NCBI GenBank assembly: GCA_037447655.1
Contig: JBBHKE010001104.1
Span: 1 to 52,500 of the forward strand
DNA length: 52,500 nt
Source of the DNA: Zygnema cylindricum
Taxonomy: Eukaryota > Streptophyta > Zygnematophyceae > Zygnematales > Zygnemataceae
Reading direction: 5' to 3'
In this document: one piece after another, positions 1 through 10,252 of the stretch
Position numbering within the stretch: the first letter of the stretch is position 1
How the letters are laid out: each line of letters starts with the position of its first letter
Position numbers and translations under genes: made by a program
The notes under the pieces: model-generated
What the model was told of the DNA's origin: nothing
Databases searched by the model: none
What the model saw: only the letters and a program-made list of their open reading frames with translations

Positions 1-140
1 CTCCCTCCCTCTCCCCCCCCTCTCTCTCTCTCTCTTCCTCCCTCCCTCCCTTCCTTTCTCCCTCTCTCCTTTTCTCTCCCCCTCTGGAGGGGGAGGGGGA
101 GGGGGAGGGGGAGTGGGGAGGGGGGAGGGGTGCGGGGGGC
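1..140. repeat. C/T tract followed by G-rich tract
   Basis: The first 85 bases are almost pure C/T. The next 55 are almost pure G/A, including four successive GGGGGA units. The CCCCCTCT / AGGGGGAG junction near 80-92 can fold back on itself, and the G runs fit the four-run pattern of a G-quadruplex. No gene is visible here. Confidence 0.85.
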
Positions 141-543
141 GGGTTTTTTTTAGGGTTTTCTAGGGTTTTTTAGGGAGCTAAACATATATGAGTCATTTAA
201 AAAAACTTATAATTGACATATAAGGTCATTTGTAATCATATTTAAATCCATTGTAAAAAAGATTGTCTATGTTGATACTATTATATATATCAACAATTTT
301 CAAAGAAGTAAGGCTTTCTATTTTTATGTTTTTTTCTTGTTTTTTTATTTTTTGTCCTTTTAAAGAGGAAAAATATGGCATTAGAGAGTACTTATATTCG
401 TTTGAGTTTGGGAATCTGAGCAAATGATCACCCGGCTCTCTGTGTTTTTCTCCCTCCCTCTCTCTCTCCCTCTCGCTCTCCCTCTCCTTCTTCCTCTCCC
501 TCCCTCTCCGCCCCATTTTTGTTGCTTTTTTTTTTAAGGCTTA

Positions 544-962
544 TGGGACGTAAGAAAACTATTCGTCTTAACCGGAAAAAATTGTCTTCTATTATGATGG
601 AAAGAAAAAACTTGCCGTGGGAAGAATTTGTTAATAAAGTTCGAAACGCGGAAAAAGGGTTTATGGGAGATTCTTTAAATAAAGATGCTCGAGGATACGA
701 TTTTTTCGAAAATCCTTTAAGTTGTTTTTGTAACTCGACTGATAATTCAAATATTTTCTTAGATATGGAAATGGGAAAAGGAAAAGGAGAGAGAAACGGC
801 GAAGAGAAGGAGAAAGAAGGAGAGAAGACGTATGACGAGGAAAACGACAAGGAGGAGGAGGGAGAGAAAACGGAGGAAGGAGGGAAAAGGGAAAGTGAAA
901 GTAAAGAAGAGGAACTTATTAGTGGTAGTCAGAGAGAGAGTGGAGGACAGGGAGAGCGTTAG
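544..962 (+). CDS. Possible small lysine/glutamate-rich ORF or exon
   Basis: This is an open frame of about 139 codons from the ATG at 544. Residues 1-75 have ordinary composition, starting MGRKKTIRLNRKK and including a cysteine pair in SCFCNS. The C-terminal half is a low-complexity run of E, K, G and R encoded by a G/A-rich tract. It is preceded by a long C/T-rich run ending in TTTTTTTTTAAG, which looks like an intron acceptor, so it could be an exon rather than a complete gene. I recognise no family. The acidic tail may simply be an open purine tract, so a chance ORF is a real alternative. Confidence 0.25.
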
Positions 963-1519
963 AAAGGACAAAATAGAAAATTGTTGAAAATTGATTTTAG
1001 TGTTGAAAAACTAAATCCAATCATTGCTGAAAATTTTTATGATGTGAGTGTACTAGTCAGAAAGGTGGGTGAAAAACTTGAAATTTTATGCTTTTTTTTT
1101 CTTTTACAATTTTTTTTAACAAAGCTAAAGGTTGAGATTAATGTTGAAACTACATTTTTTTTTTTTTTTTGGAAATTTCTTGGATATTGTATTTTCCAAT
1201 TGTTAATAATGGCGGGAGGAAATGTCTTCATACAATTTTTTAGGAAGTTTTTCGCAATAGCATCTTCATTCTTTTGTTCAATGTTTCGAATTTTATGGAA
1301 TAACAATGCCAAAAAATACCTAAAACATTCCACAAAAAACTCCATAATTGCCATAGTTCTATTTCGTGTTTAATTATTAGCATTTACAAAAATATAATGT
1401 GGCGGGTCGTGGTTTTAATATATATATTTTTTTGATTCTATTTCTCTAAGGTTAGTTCCCCATTATGTAACCTTTACTTGTGTTAGTTACAATTCTTTTT
1501 AGCTTTAACTACTATTAAT

Positions 1520-1850
1520 TCCGATAGATATATACAACAATTTGTAATTGATATATATCGATATTGTGAAATCAAAGATATGGATGCAGTCCGCACATGT
1601 TGTACTTTGTATACAGTTTATACACGTAGCCTATTCAGTTTACTTCATTCCGTATACTTCTTCCAAAGGTCTCATTAATCAATATATCCATTAGAAATAC
1701 CCGACAACGTATAATTGCTATATATCGATATCGTGATATCAATCATATGGACGTACGTAATCATATGTATCACATGTTGTACTTTATTTACGGTTTATAC
1801 ATTTAGCCAATTCAGTTCAATTCATTCCGTACATCTAAAATACGTCGTCG
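1520..1850. repeat. Two diverged direct repeats of about 190 bp
   Basis: Two consecutive segments (about 1535-1660 and 1710-1840) share the order: ATATATATCGATAT, an ATCAA..ATATGGA stretch, CACATGTTGTACTTT, a TTTATACA box, then TTCAGTT..TTCATTCCGTA. They are AT-rich with no convincing ORF. The flanking stretch 1000-1520 is AT-rich with nothing recognisable. Confidence 0.6.
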
Positions 1851-2063
1851 TTAAAAATTTACCAGCCAATTATTGGTGACTATCACGGCAACTATGACTA
1901 TCAAACTTTTTACCGAACTTTCCAATATCGCGATATACAGGAACTATAATACATCAAATTCGATTTTGATTAAAACATAATATTGAACTGACCATCGTTA
2001 TTAACATCAAATAATGGAAATTAAGAATATATGATATGGTCGATTGTAATCCACTTCCTCAAG

Positions 2064-2245
2064 TACACCGTGTATCGCTATTAGTGTTAATAACTTTTTC
2101 GCCGCTTAAAACATCTTTTCTCCGTACACACTTGTCCACTTTCAGTTTGAGACCGCCAAGCTGAGGATCTTACCTTTCAATCGCCACAGATCTACAATCC
2201 GGCAAGTGTGTACGGAGAAAAGATGGCAAAAAAAACATTAACACT
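2064..2245. mobile_element. Short MITE, family 2, right end truncated
   Basis: It starts with TACACCGTGTATCGCTATTAG, followed by the family-2 core: GCCGCTTAAAACATCTTTTC, CCGTACACACTTGTC, and then the inverted form AAGTGTGTACGGAGAAAAGA. The right terminal repeat is lost after AACATTAACACT. Similar units lie at 2386, 19001, 38411 and 45976. Confidence 0.7.
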
Positions 2246-2385
2246 GGCCGCGGTTCTTCCCGCGGCATACCTTTGTCATATAATAGCGATTTGCGTTGTG
2301 GTGTTAATAACAATGAGCAATCTACAGTTCCATTGCTTACCATTATTTTTTCTGTACTATCACTTCTCACCATTATCTTTACCAC

Positions 2386-2606
2386 TACACCGTGCATCGC
2401 TAATAGCGTTAATAATTTTTTCGCCACTGAAAACATCTTTTCTCCATACACATTTGCCCAATTTTCAATTTAAGAACGCCAATCCTAAGCTGAGAATTTA
2501 ACCTTTCAATCGTAACCATTAGATCCAAAATCCGACATGTGTGTACTGAGAAAAGATGTTTTAAGTGGCGAAAAAAACATTAACACTAATAGCGATTCAC
2601 GGTGTA
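2386..2606. mobile_element. Complete MITE, family 2 (221 bp)
   Basis: The ends are TACACCG and CGGTGTA. Extended terminal inverted repeats read TACACCGTGCATCGCTAATAG and CTAATAGCGATTCACGGTGTA. Subterminal inverted repeats contain CATCTTTTCTCC and GAGAAAAGATG. There is no coding capacity. The flanking TA dinucleotides could be the target-site duplication. Confidence 0.8.
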
Positions 2607-2969
2607 CTTTTTATCATTTACTGAATTGTTGTACTATATGGCTCTTACTGATCAATTATACAACGAATATCTTGGCATTTTCACTCACCCCCAAAAGCAA
2701 AAAGTGTTTACCATTTTCGCTACATTTACCCTCCCCTTCCCTTATTTTATTATTTTACATAAATAACAAATTTTTAAACACTTGGGATATAAATTATTTG
2801 AGTGCATGGAAACAAAAGAATGGAAAGAAGGAAAACAACTGAGTGAAACATGTCACAATAGATCAAAAAAAAAAAAAAAAAAAAGTTGGAATAAAAGAAC
2901 ACAAAAAAAAATGGCAAACTAACAACAGTCCAGGACATACTCCGAAATGTTGCTTTACCATGAGATACA

Positions 2970-3285
2970 TTTTTCTCCTCTTCTCCCTTTCCCTCCGTCC
3001 CTTACCCATCCCCTTCTTCCATCCTTCCTCCTTCTCCTTCCTCCCTCTATCCATTTCTTTCCATTTCTCCCCCTTCATCCCTTTTGTAGATCATAAGCAG
3101 GGTATTTGCTTAATCTTCTTAGTTTTGTCATAGGGTTAAATGCTATGTGGTTGATAAGTCATCATATTTTAAAAGTTCATCTTCCTTCACTATTTTGGAC
3201 TTTGATTTAAACACTCGTTATATCCCCCCCTCTCCCCTCCCCTCCCCTCCTCCTTAGCCTCTCCCATCTCCCTCTTGTGCAATTT
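2970..3285. repeat. C/T-rich low-complexity tracts
   Basis: Two C/T-rich runs (about 2978-3085 and 3222-3280) flank AT-rich sequence. I see no gene in 2610-3515. The short open frames there lie in the low-complexity runs. Confidence 0.6.
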
Positions 3286-3515
3286 CTATTGTGCAATATG
3301 TGCACATTAGAGTGAGTTGATTGTGGCATTAACATCCTCTTCTCTTTTTGCAATCACTACCTCAAAAAACCATGAACGAACAACAATCACGTGTGTGTTA
3401 AGATCGACAACATGTGCTATTCGATTCAGGGATATATATCATACTGGTATTCAATACTTGGATGTGGTTTCGCCTATACTTGATATATAAAAATATGGGC
3501 TTGCTAAGTTTAATG

Positions 3516-3600
3516 TTTGGGCTTGCGGCATAGTGGATATCCTACAAATGTTTATATTCAGAGATCCCAGGTTCAAACACTGGTTGGCCCGCTTTTGGCT
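3516..3600 (+). repeat. tRNA-like SINE head
   Basis: A GGCATAGTGGAT stretch resembles an A box. About 40 nt later GATCCCAGGTTCAAACACTGG resembles a TPsiC arm and B box (GGTTCAAA). Stem pairing is too imperfect for a functional tRNA. A second copy with the same TCCCAGGTTC motif lies near 25600, which supports a tRNA-derived retroposon. The stretch 3600-4080 contains nothing I recognise. Confidence 0.5.
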
Positions 3601-4082
3601 TTTCGCATTCATCTAATTCTCTGACATTGACCCCTTATATCTGAAAATGTTACCAATCTTACCAGTGCACGTTATATCTAACGGGAAAATTTGCATTTTA
3701 AACTGCTTATTTGTCTTATCGAGAAGTAGCGACTCTTACTTGGAAGATTTTCTTCTATAACTCTGCAATTAGTCTTTGATTCTATAGCTAAGATTATTAA
3801 ATCGTTGATTCCGAGCATATTAAACCTTTCTGCAAAGGCCAGAGACAAGATTTTAAATCAATCTAACATGCATATATATGCTGAGACAAAACACATTTGA
3901 AGGATCCATCACTCACATCCTCATTCTTTTGATCAATCATTAAGGGTCAACATTTTTAGAAACAAAGGTTTATTCCATCTATGGTTCTTAATGTGAGTAC
4001 CTCAACATTGTTTGCCTTTTTTTATTTTTAGAGCGATTAGCTTCCTATTTGTAAAATTTGGATCCGAAACTGAAAGTGTCCT

Positions 4083-4940
4083 TTATTCACACACCCTATC
4101 GATGTCATGGTAGTCAAGTTCACCTGCCTCAAAGTTTATCTGAATTGTTGATACCTCTTCTCCAGATCCAAAGTTTAGTGGACGAGCCTTGAATTCAATA
4201 CTTGACTGTCCAAACCACATGGTTGTCTCTACACTTCTCTCCGTTCCTATCGTGGTGTCGGGGATTCCCAGCACCAAACTTCCTTCCTTGTGAACGCCTG
4301 GCTCGTCAACAAATTCCGGAGAATTCTTCGTTGAGTTGTATACCGAGAGGTGCATCTGAATTTGATTTGGCTCCAAAAAATATAAATATTTTTTCACTTC
4401 CGAGCTCACATTGATAACATCACCAATCCTCACGAAAGAGCAAAGACATCTCGGCAATAATGCTTTCCATTGATTGCTGTGTATTTTTTGCTTTCTGGGT
4501 GATGGTCAGACACAAAAGGTATCGACGTATTAGTGTCGTACGTTTTCCATGATACACGTGACAACACACAATCTGGATGAAGAATCTTTAAAACCGCCCC
4601 ATGGTATATTGCAGAACCCGGGCTAGGAGGCGTCACAATGTGTGTGACATTTGTCGCAAACCGTTTCTTAATACGGTGTACGAGATAAGGAGACTCGGAA
4701 AATCCGCCAACCATAAGGATGGCCTTACATGCTCCGGCGGAAGATAGTTGTTGGTCGATAAGGTCTAACACTTTCTCGATAGTTGGGTTGAAAATAGTTT
4801 GTAAAATGTCACGAGTAAAAACAATTTCGTCAAATGCTTCCGCACATACTTCCGGCCCGCGTTTGCCGCAAGTGTGCGATTCTCGCCACGCATTGGCAAG
4901 CTTAGGTGGAAGTTCAAAAACCTTCGGATTGAAATTAACT
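4083..4940 (-). CDS. HSPA12-like exon 2 (C-terminal half, frameshifted)
   Basis: It starts after CTTGCAG at 4941 in phase with exon 1 (R then VNFNPKVFELP). It contains the MVGGFSESPYL nucleotide-binding loop and a PPSPGSAIYHGAV segment typical of the family. Around 4435 the frame ends in DVFALS while the adjacent frame resumes at SFVRIGDVI and runs to the stop at 4083, indicating a one-base indel. Confidence 0.7.
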
Positions 4941-5217
4941 CTGCAAGATTCAATAATTTAAATAGCTTTTTAGTAGTATCCATTCATAATAGAGCGATAC
5001 TTCTATCTTGCATACGAAAAACTGGTCAGTTACAAAGGCACATTTTTTTTCTGAATCGACGGACATACTGTTGCATACTTAGTTATTTTAAGCCCATTGG
5101 TTAATGCATGTCGGTATATGATACAAAAAATACCAAAACAGGGTACCAATTCTAATTTCACAGAACTAAGGTTTGTTGTTTGAACATTAGAAACTCAAAG
5201 AAATCAACTTAATTCAC

Positions 5218-6173
5218 CTGAAACAGCGTTTTACGACATCCCATTGCTTCATCAGTTTGGGTGTAATCTCCGGATTTTTCAACATAAAGTCTTTCAAACA
5301 ACTTATTTTCTCTTCCAAGAAAAGTAACGCCGCGTCGTCAAGATAAGTCGATCCACACAAACTTCCATCACTTCAAGTAACTTCCTTTACTTCTGCTCCA
5401 TTTCTCGCCTTTTCATGTACCACAATGTCCACTGTCCCTCCTCCAGCATCGGCGACCATAATTCTATCGCCAATTTTGAGGTCAACGACTTCTTTCTGAT
5501 AGCAATAGGCAGATGCAGCTTCAGGTTCCAAAATAATGTGGAGCGGATTCTGAACAGTTGTTTTACCGAGCGAGCAAGGCCGATTTGGAGTTAATCCTGC
5601 CGCCATCGCAATTTTCTTCATTTTTTGTTTCACTTGATCGGTCCAAATTGCAGGTACTGTAAAAGCCCACTCTATGTCCCACATTTCAATATGATTTCCG
5701 TATGTTTTCCGTAATTCTTCAAGCACAAACGTAGACATTCCCCGAAGATAATCCTCGATCGCCCTCTCGACTGAGATTCCGTTTGGAAGAGGTGTGAGGT
5801 CACAACCATCCTCAGAAAGATTTAGCTTGAAACGCATAACTTAAAAACCATATGTTTTCTCCTTTTCTATCCTTCTCCTTATCGGCAGGATGTTCGAAAA
5901 AACATGTGAACGCTTGGCAAGCGTGGACGCTTCTTTTTTAGCGTTACAGTAACCGATAACGGCTGGCCAGCCCCATTCTTTGCACCGCCATTGGCCGCAA
6001 AAATCTTGCACGTACCAAAGACTTGTTGCCGTCTTGCAGTAAGGATAGGAGGCTTCTTGTTGGAGAGGCCATCCATGGATGAGATAAATGTTGTCGGAAC
6101 GCGACTTTTGAGCGTATGTGGCACCAGAAAAAGTGGTGCCAAAGTCGAGAGCGACAACAAACTTGGCAGCCAT
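5218..6173 (-). CDS. HSPA12-like exon 1 (N-terminal ATPase half)
   Basis: This exon carries phosphate-1, the connecting segment and phosphate-2. It ends at a CAG|GTGAAT donor at 5218 with two bases of the next codon. After the TGA at 5373 the same frame continues as SDGSLCGSTYLD and then a lysine-rich helix, so the frame stays meaningful past the stop. The N-terminal 110 residues and the block from 5837 are separated by about 20 residues of non-family sequence and a TAA, where a small intron may lie. Confidence 0.7.
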
Positions 6174-6469
6174 GGCCTTTAATGGAAAGGAGGAGCACTC
6201 TTACGGTTAAAATTTTTGAGTGATTTCACGAAACAAAAAAAAAACAATCTCACATAATTCGCAAGATGTATGAAGTAGAATTTAAAGAGCTATTGAAAGC
6301 ATTCTGAGGTTTGAATTCTAACTTTGGGGAATTGAAGATTTTCGTGGTTCACCTGTGGCGTTCGCATTTTTAAAGAGAACTGCAAATTATTCATGCAGAA
6401 CTATACGGTAAGATCAACGACGTAGATTCGTCTGAAACTCCAAAAGCTAAATTATGCTAAGCTCGTCGG

Positions 6470-7448
6470 CGTGTGTGAGGTTCTGTGATTGACGGCTGCG
6501 ATAAATTGTCGGCGAGTACCGTACCACTGACCGTAAGCAAGCTTGTCGGTAGAATAACGGCGATCAACGGGTGTGATGAACCGTTGAGAATCGTACCAAT
6601 AGCCGTAGGCAGATTGCATTCGTACGTTGCTTGCTTTAGTTCGCGTTTGCTTTCGTCACGTCAGATCCTGTTTTTTGTTACGATTTACAATTATTGAATC
6701 TATGACTACGTAACGCTGGTTCGTTTTTAGTGTGGTTTAGTTTCGGTTAAGTTGTAGATTTGTACTTCGAGAAGTTTCATTTCGCGCGACGTACATGTAG
6801 TATGTTTGTTTCGCATAAGTTAAGTTTGTCGTACAGGATTATCAATGTTAGAATCTACGCTTACGTAATGTTGGTTCGTAGTTAGTGTGGTATCGATTTA
6901 GTCGCGCGTCAGTTTCATTTGATTTGGTCGTGCGTCGGTTTGCGCATTTGGTTTCGTTTCGTTTGGTTTGATTTTGGATTTTGTTCGGCTAAGTTCTAGA
7001 TTAGTATTTCGGGAAGTTTCAATTCGCGCGACGTACATCTAGTATGTTCGTTTCGCATAAATTAAGTTTGTCGTACAGGATTGTCAGTTTGGTTTCTAGT
7101 AATTTCATTTCTGTTTTGTACCACATTTAAGTGTAAGTACATTTAGACATTTCTAGAGTTAGTGTTTCTAGGTTGTTTTTACGGCTAAGTTAAAAAGTCA
7201 CCGTGTAAGTTAGATAGTATAATAACTAGGAATCAATCAAGAGTCAATTAAGAAGGAATAAATTAAGAGAAGTGCAATGTTTAAGAATTGAGTCAATATG
7301 AGTTTATTTTATTGAGTATTCAATTTCTCTCTATCTTGGATTATGCGCTTTCGATGTGCTGTAATGTTTGATTTGATTCCAAATTCGCTTCCGCATTGAG
7401 ACATAAAAGTATTTGTGAGCGCATTCCGATTGACTCTTATTCCTATCA
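6470..7448 (+). repeat. Putative 5' LTR of Copia element (left edge uncertain)
   Basis: The right edge is placed just before the primer-binding site at 7451. The region contains two diverged copies of a segment with CGCGCGACGTACAT, GTATGTT, GTTTCGCATAA, TTAAGTTTGTCGTACAGGAT (about 6780-6845 and 7025-7090). No 3' LTR exists in the window to fix the left edge, because the element is truncated. The stretch 6200-6470 holds nothing else recognisable. Confidence 0.4.
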
Positions 7449-7450
7449 AT

Positions 7451-7462
7451 TGGTATCGGAGC
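7451..7462 (+). promoter_or_regulatory. Primer-binding site, initiator-tRNA-Met type
   Basis: TGGTATCGGAGC differs by one base from TGGTATCAGAGC, the classic plant Copia primer-binding site complementary to initiator tRNA-Met. It lies about 135 bp before the gag start at 7586, as expected. Confidence 0.75.
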
Positions 7463-7585
7463 AGTGTTTATTTAGATTGGAGTTAAGAATTGATTAAGAG
7501 TTTAAAAGTGATGGTGGAGGAATACTCCGCAAAGAGAGTAGACACTTAAGTCACCTTTGGAGTTGGAGAATCGGAGAAGCTATCA

Positions 7586-8333
7586 ATGGCGAAGGAGAGT
7601 CTCACAATTCAGTTTGATCCAGCGACTATGGATGAACTTTACGAATTTCTTAAGGCAAAACGAGAAGGACAATCATTCGGTAAAACTCCTACCTTTGGTG
7701 GCAATTCAGATGATGAGAGTTTTAAGAAAAGTGAAAAGGGCAAAAAGAAAGTACCTTTTTATGATGATGATGATGAGTCGAGTTCACATGAAGAGTCAGA
7801 TTATAAGGTGTCGTCTAAGACTATCATGCTTAATGGAAGTAATTATCCTGTATGGAAGAGATATATTCAGGGAACCTTTACTCCAAAGAAATTGTGGAAA
7901 ATGTTTAATGGAGAAGAGAAAAGACCATTAGATGCAAAAGAAAGGAAAAAGTGGGATGATAAAGATATGGCAGCTATGACTACATTACTTCAGAGTAGTA
8001 GTAGTTCAGTTCATGAGCATATGTTAACTCATGATAGAGCTCATGCTTGTTGGACTCATCTACAAAATTTGTATGAGAAGGGATTTGCAACTAAGTCTAA
8101 TTATGTATTTCAAGACTTTATTCACTTTTAGGATGGAAAGTAATGAGTCGATTGATGATGCTTTAAAAAGATTTAATGTATTGATAAAGCAGTTGAATAG
8201 CGCAGGAAAGTTTCCTCCTGAAGATGAAAAAGTATTTGAGTTTCTAAATGGATTACCACCTAAGTTTGATGTCACCGTTGAAGTTATAAGATCTACAGAG
8301 AAACCCACTTTTATTTTGCTATTAACCTTCTAA
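7586..8333 (+). pseudogene. gag: Copia gag (UBN2-type), one frameshift
   Basis: It begins MAKESLTIQFDPATMDELYE. An acidic lysine-rich segment follows, then the UBN2-type core LNGSNYPVWKRYIQ and, in the next frame, ESIDDALKRFNVLIKQL and FEFLNGLPPKFD. The frame shifts around 8110, where one reading stops at 8131 and the overlapping one continues to 8333. A further shift is needed to reach the zinc knuckles at 8530. Confidence 0.85.
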
Positions 8334-8397
8334 AAGGTGAAAAAAGAGTAAAGAGAAAGATGGTAGAGGATTTGGAAATAGTAATGTAAACCTCACT

Positions 8398-8760
8398 GAC
8401 ACGTCTGAGGTATATTCTCTACGTGGTCGTGGAGGTAGAGGAAGGTTTAGATCAAGAGGGGGTAGAAACAATTTTCAGTATTCAAATTTTGGAAGAGGTT
8501 ATAGTGATCAGGGTGATCTAAGTCGTATTATTTGTTATAAGTGTAATAAGGAAGGACATATGGCTACTAACTGTCCAGATAGGGAAAAGCAATGCAACAT
8601 TTGTTGGAAATGGGGACATGTTAGTGCTCAGTGTTTTCAACGAAATGGAGGAGGATCATCTTACTACTCGGAAAGAGGAAGAGGTCGATATGGACAACGA
8701 GGACGAGGTGTTGGAAGATTTGGACAATCACGTGGAAGAGGACATCAAACCCACTATTAA
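8398..8760 (+). pseudogene. Gag nucleocapsid with two CCHC knuckles
   Basis: An RG/GR-rich segment leads to CYKCNKEGHMATNC (about 8532) and CNICWKWGHVSAQC (about 8593), both CX2CX4HX4C. A second arginine-glycine-rich tail ends at a TAA at 8758. The same frame then continues without interruption into the protease, so the TAA is an internal stop within what should be one polyprotein. Confidence 0.85.
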
Positions 8761-8802
8761 GATTTTAATGACGATCAAGGCGATAAGTCTCTAAACTTTT
8801 CT

Positions 8803-9798
8803 ATGATGATGAAAGAAGATAAAAATGTTGTTGTCAATTCTGCAAATTCTGCATGTGTGAGTCAAAGTTATAAAGATTGGATAGTTGATTCAGGTGCAAC
8901 TCATCATGTTTGTAGTGATTTAAGTTTGTTTACAAATTTGAGAAAGCTTACAATTTCTAAGACTATTACGGTTGCTAGTGGACATGTTGTTCCAATAGAT
9001 ACAGTGGGAACTGTCAGATTAGATTTACCTGTTAAAAATATGAATGGTCGAGTTGTTGTAAGGAAAGTGAATTTGAACAATACTTTGTATATTCCTGATG
9101 GAGTTGTAAACCTTGTCAGTGTTCCTCAGAGACAAAGGAATGGTGGTATAGTAACTTCATTTGAAAATGGAAGAATAGTATTCCAAGATAGAGAAGGAAA
9201 TCAATTTGGAGAAGGTTATGTAACTGATTGTATGCAGAGTAAGTTAAAATGGATTAGACCACAAGAAAATCAGAAATCAGTAATTTTAGTTAACGTTATA
9301 AGTTCTGAAAGAGGAGATCTAAATTTATGGCATCGTAGACTTTGTCATACTTCTGAGTCTAATATAAAGAATATGATGAAAAGTGAGTCTAATATAAAGA
9401 ATATGATGAAAAGTCCAGCAGTAAGAGGATTAAAGTGTGTATCAAGAGAGAAAGTTCAAGGTTGTAATGGTTGTAGCAAAAAGAAAAACATTAGAAAATC
9501 TCATCTTGTAAAAGATGTGAATTATAGAGCTAGTGCTCCCCTTGAGCTTGTTCATGTTGACTTATGTGGAGACGTCAAACCATTAAGTCTAGGAGGACAT
9601 AGGTATATCTTTGTAATTGTGGATGATTATAGTCGAAAGAGTTGGGTATATTTGTTGAAACATAAGTCAGAAGCGTTATTTAAGTTTCGGGAATTTGTAC
9701 TAATGGCTGAGAGAGAAACAGATAGAAAGTTAAAAGCAGTAAGATCAGATAATGGAGGAGAATTTGTTGCTTTTAAAAGTTTTTGTAATAAAGATTAA
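8803..9798 (+). pseudogene. pol: Copia protease and integrase N-terminal part
   Basis: The aspartic protease motif is WIVDSGATHHVCS (about 8878). The pre-integrase zinc motif appears as LWHRRLCH with a downstream CNGC. The integrase catalytic core shows LVHVDLCGD and VRSDNGGEF, the first two acidic residues. A 30-bp tandem duplication (about 9355-9414) repeats ESNIKNMMKS inside the pre-integrase domain. The frame ends at 9798 by a one-base shift. Confidence 0.9.
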
Positions 9799-10003
9799 GC
9801 AGCAATTAATGGCTGCCTATTCACTTGAGTCTAATGAAGTTGCTGAGAGGAAGAATAGGACACTTCAAGAGATGGTTAGAGCTATGTTGCATAGCACTAA
9901 ACATATTGTGAGGTTTAATTACATTTGTAACAAAAGACTAACTTCAGTTTCTGGAGATAACACGCCTGAAGAATTGTGGAGTGGCAGGATTCCATCTGTC
10001 TGA
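9752..10003 (+). pseudogene. Copia integrase C-terminal part
   Basis: IKQQLMAAYS then NEVAERKNRTL supplies the third catalytic acidic residue (the E of AERKNR, equivalent to QNGVAERKN). TPEELWSG follows, as usual in Copia integrases. A TGA at about 10001 precedes the still recognisable LRIWGC box. Confidence 0.85.
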
Positions 10004-10252
10004 CATTTAAGGATTTGGGGGTGCCGAGCCACTGTCTACATCGAGAAAAGATATGGAGCCGGAAAATTCAGTCCCAGAACATGAGGGGTATCTTTACTGG
10101 GCATAGTTAAAATTCAAGTCAATACAGGATTTTTAATCCCGCTACATGAACGGTTGTCGAATCGAGGAATGTGGAGTTTCACGAAGATTTGGCAAAAGCA
10201 ATGGAGTTCACAAAAGATAAGGAAGAATTGGGGTCGCCAATTTGATGTTATT

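Larger units (their letters stand above)
4083..6173 (-). pseudogene. HSPA12-like HSP70 ATPase-fold gene, probably decayed
   Basis: The N-terminal frame starts at the ATG at 6173 with the phosphate-1 motif VALDFGTTFSG. It continues through EWGWPAVIGY and FKLNLSE to the phosphate-2 motif VADAGGGTVDIVVH and the CGSTYLD motif. After an intron (about 5217-4941) a second exon carries the adenosine-site motif ILMVGGFSESPYL and the C-terminal beta region, ending near 4083. This order is that of HSPA12-type actin-fold ATPases, which differ from canonical chaperone HSP70s. Breaks are a TAA at 5841-5843 (perhaps inside a short unrecognised intron), an in-frame TGA at 5373-5375 just before CGSTYLD, and a one-base frameshift near 4435. 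It is probably a pseudogene. Sequencing errors or unrecognised short introns are alternatives. Confidence 0.8.
7451..10245 (+). mobile_element. Ty1/Copia retrotransposon, inactive and 3'-truncated
   Basis: The order primer-binding site, gag, two CCHC zinc knuckles, protease, pre-integrase HHCC and integrase is visible. Reverse transcriptase, RNase H and the 3' LTR are missing. Homology ends near 10245, where a MITE end (AACACTAATAACGATCCACG, ending GTAC at 10277) interrupts it. The frame changes near 8110, 8335 and 9785, with stops at 8758 and in 10000-10140. Even so, the last part still reads as the integrase C-terminal region (LRIWGCRATVYI, then ESRNVEFHED), so decay is fairly recent. Confidence 0.9.

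Noticed and set aside
125-177. TTTAGGG-like motifs suggesting a telomere
   Set aside because: Only three irregular TTTTAGGG/TCTAGGG units next to a G-rich tract. Not an array.
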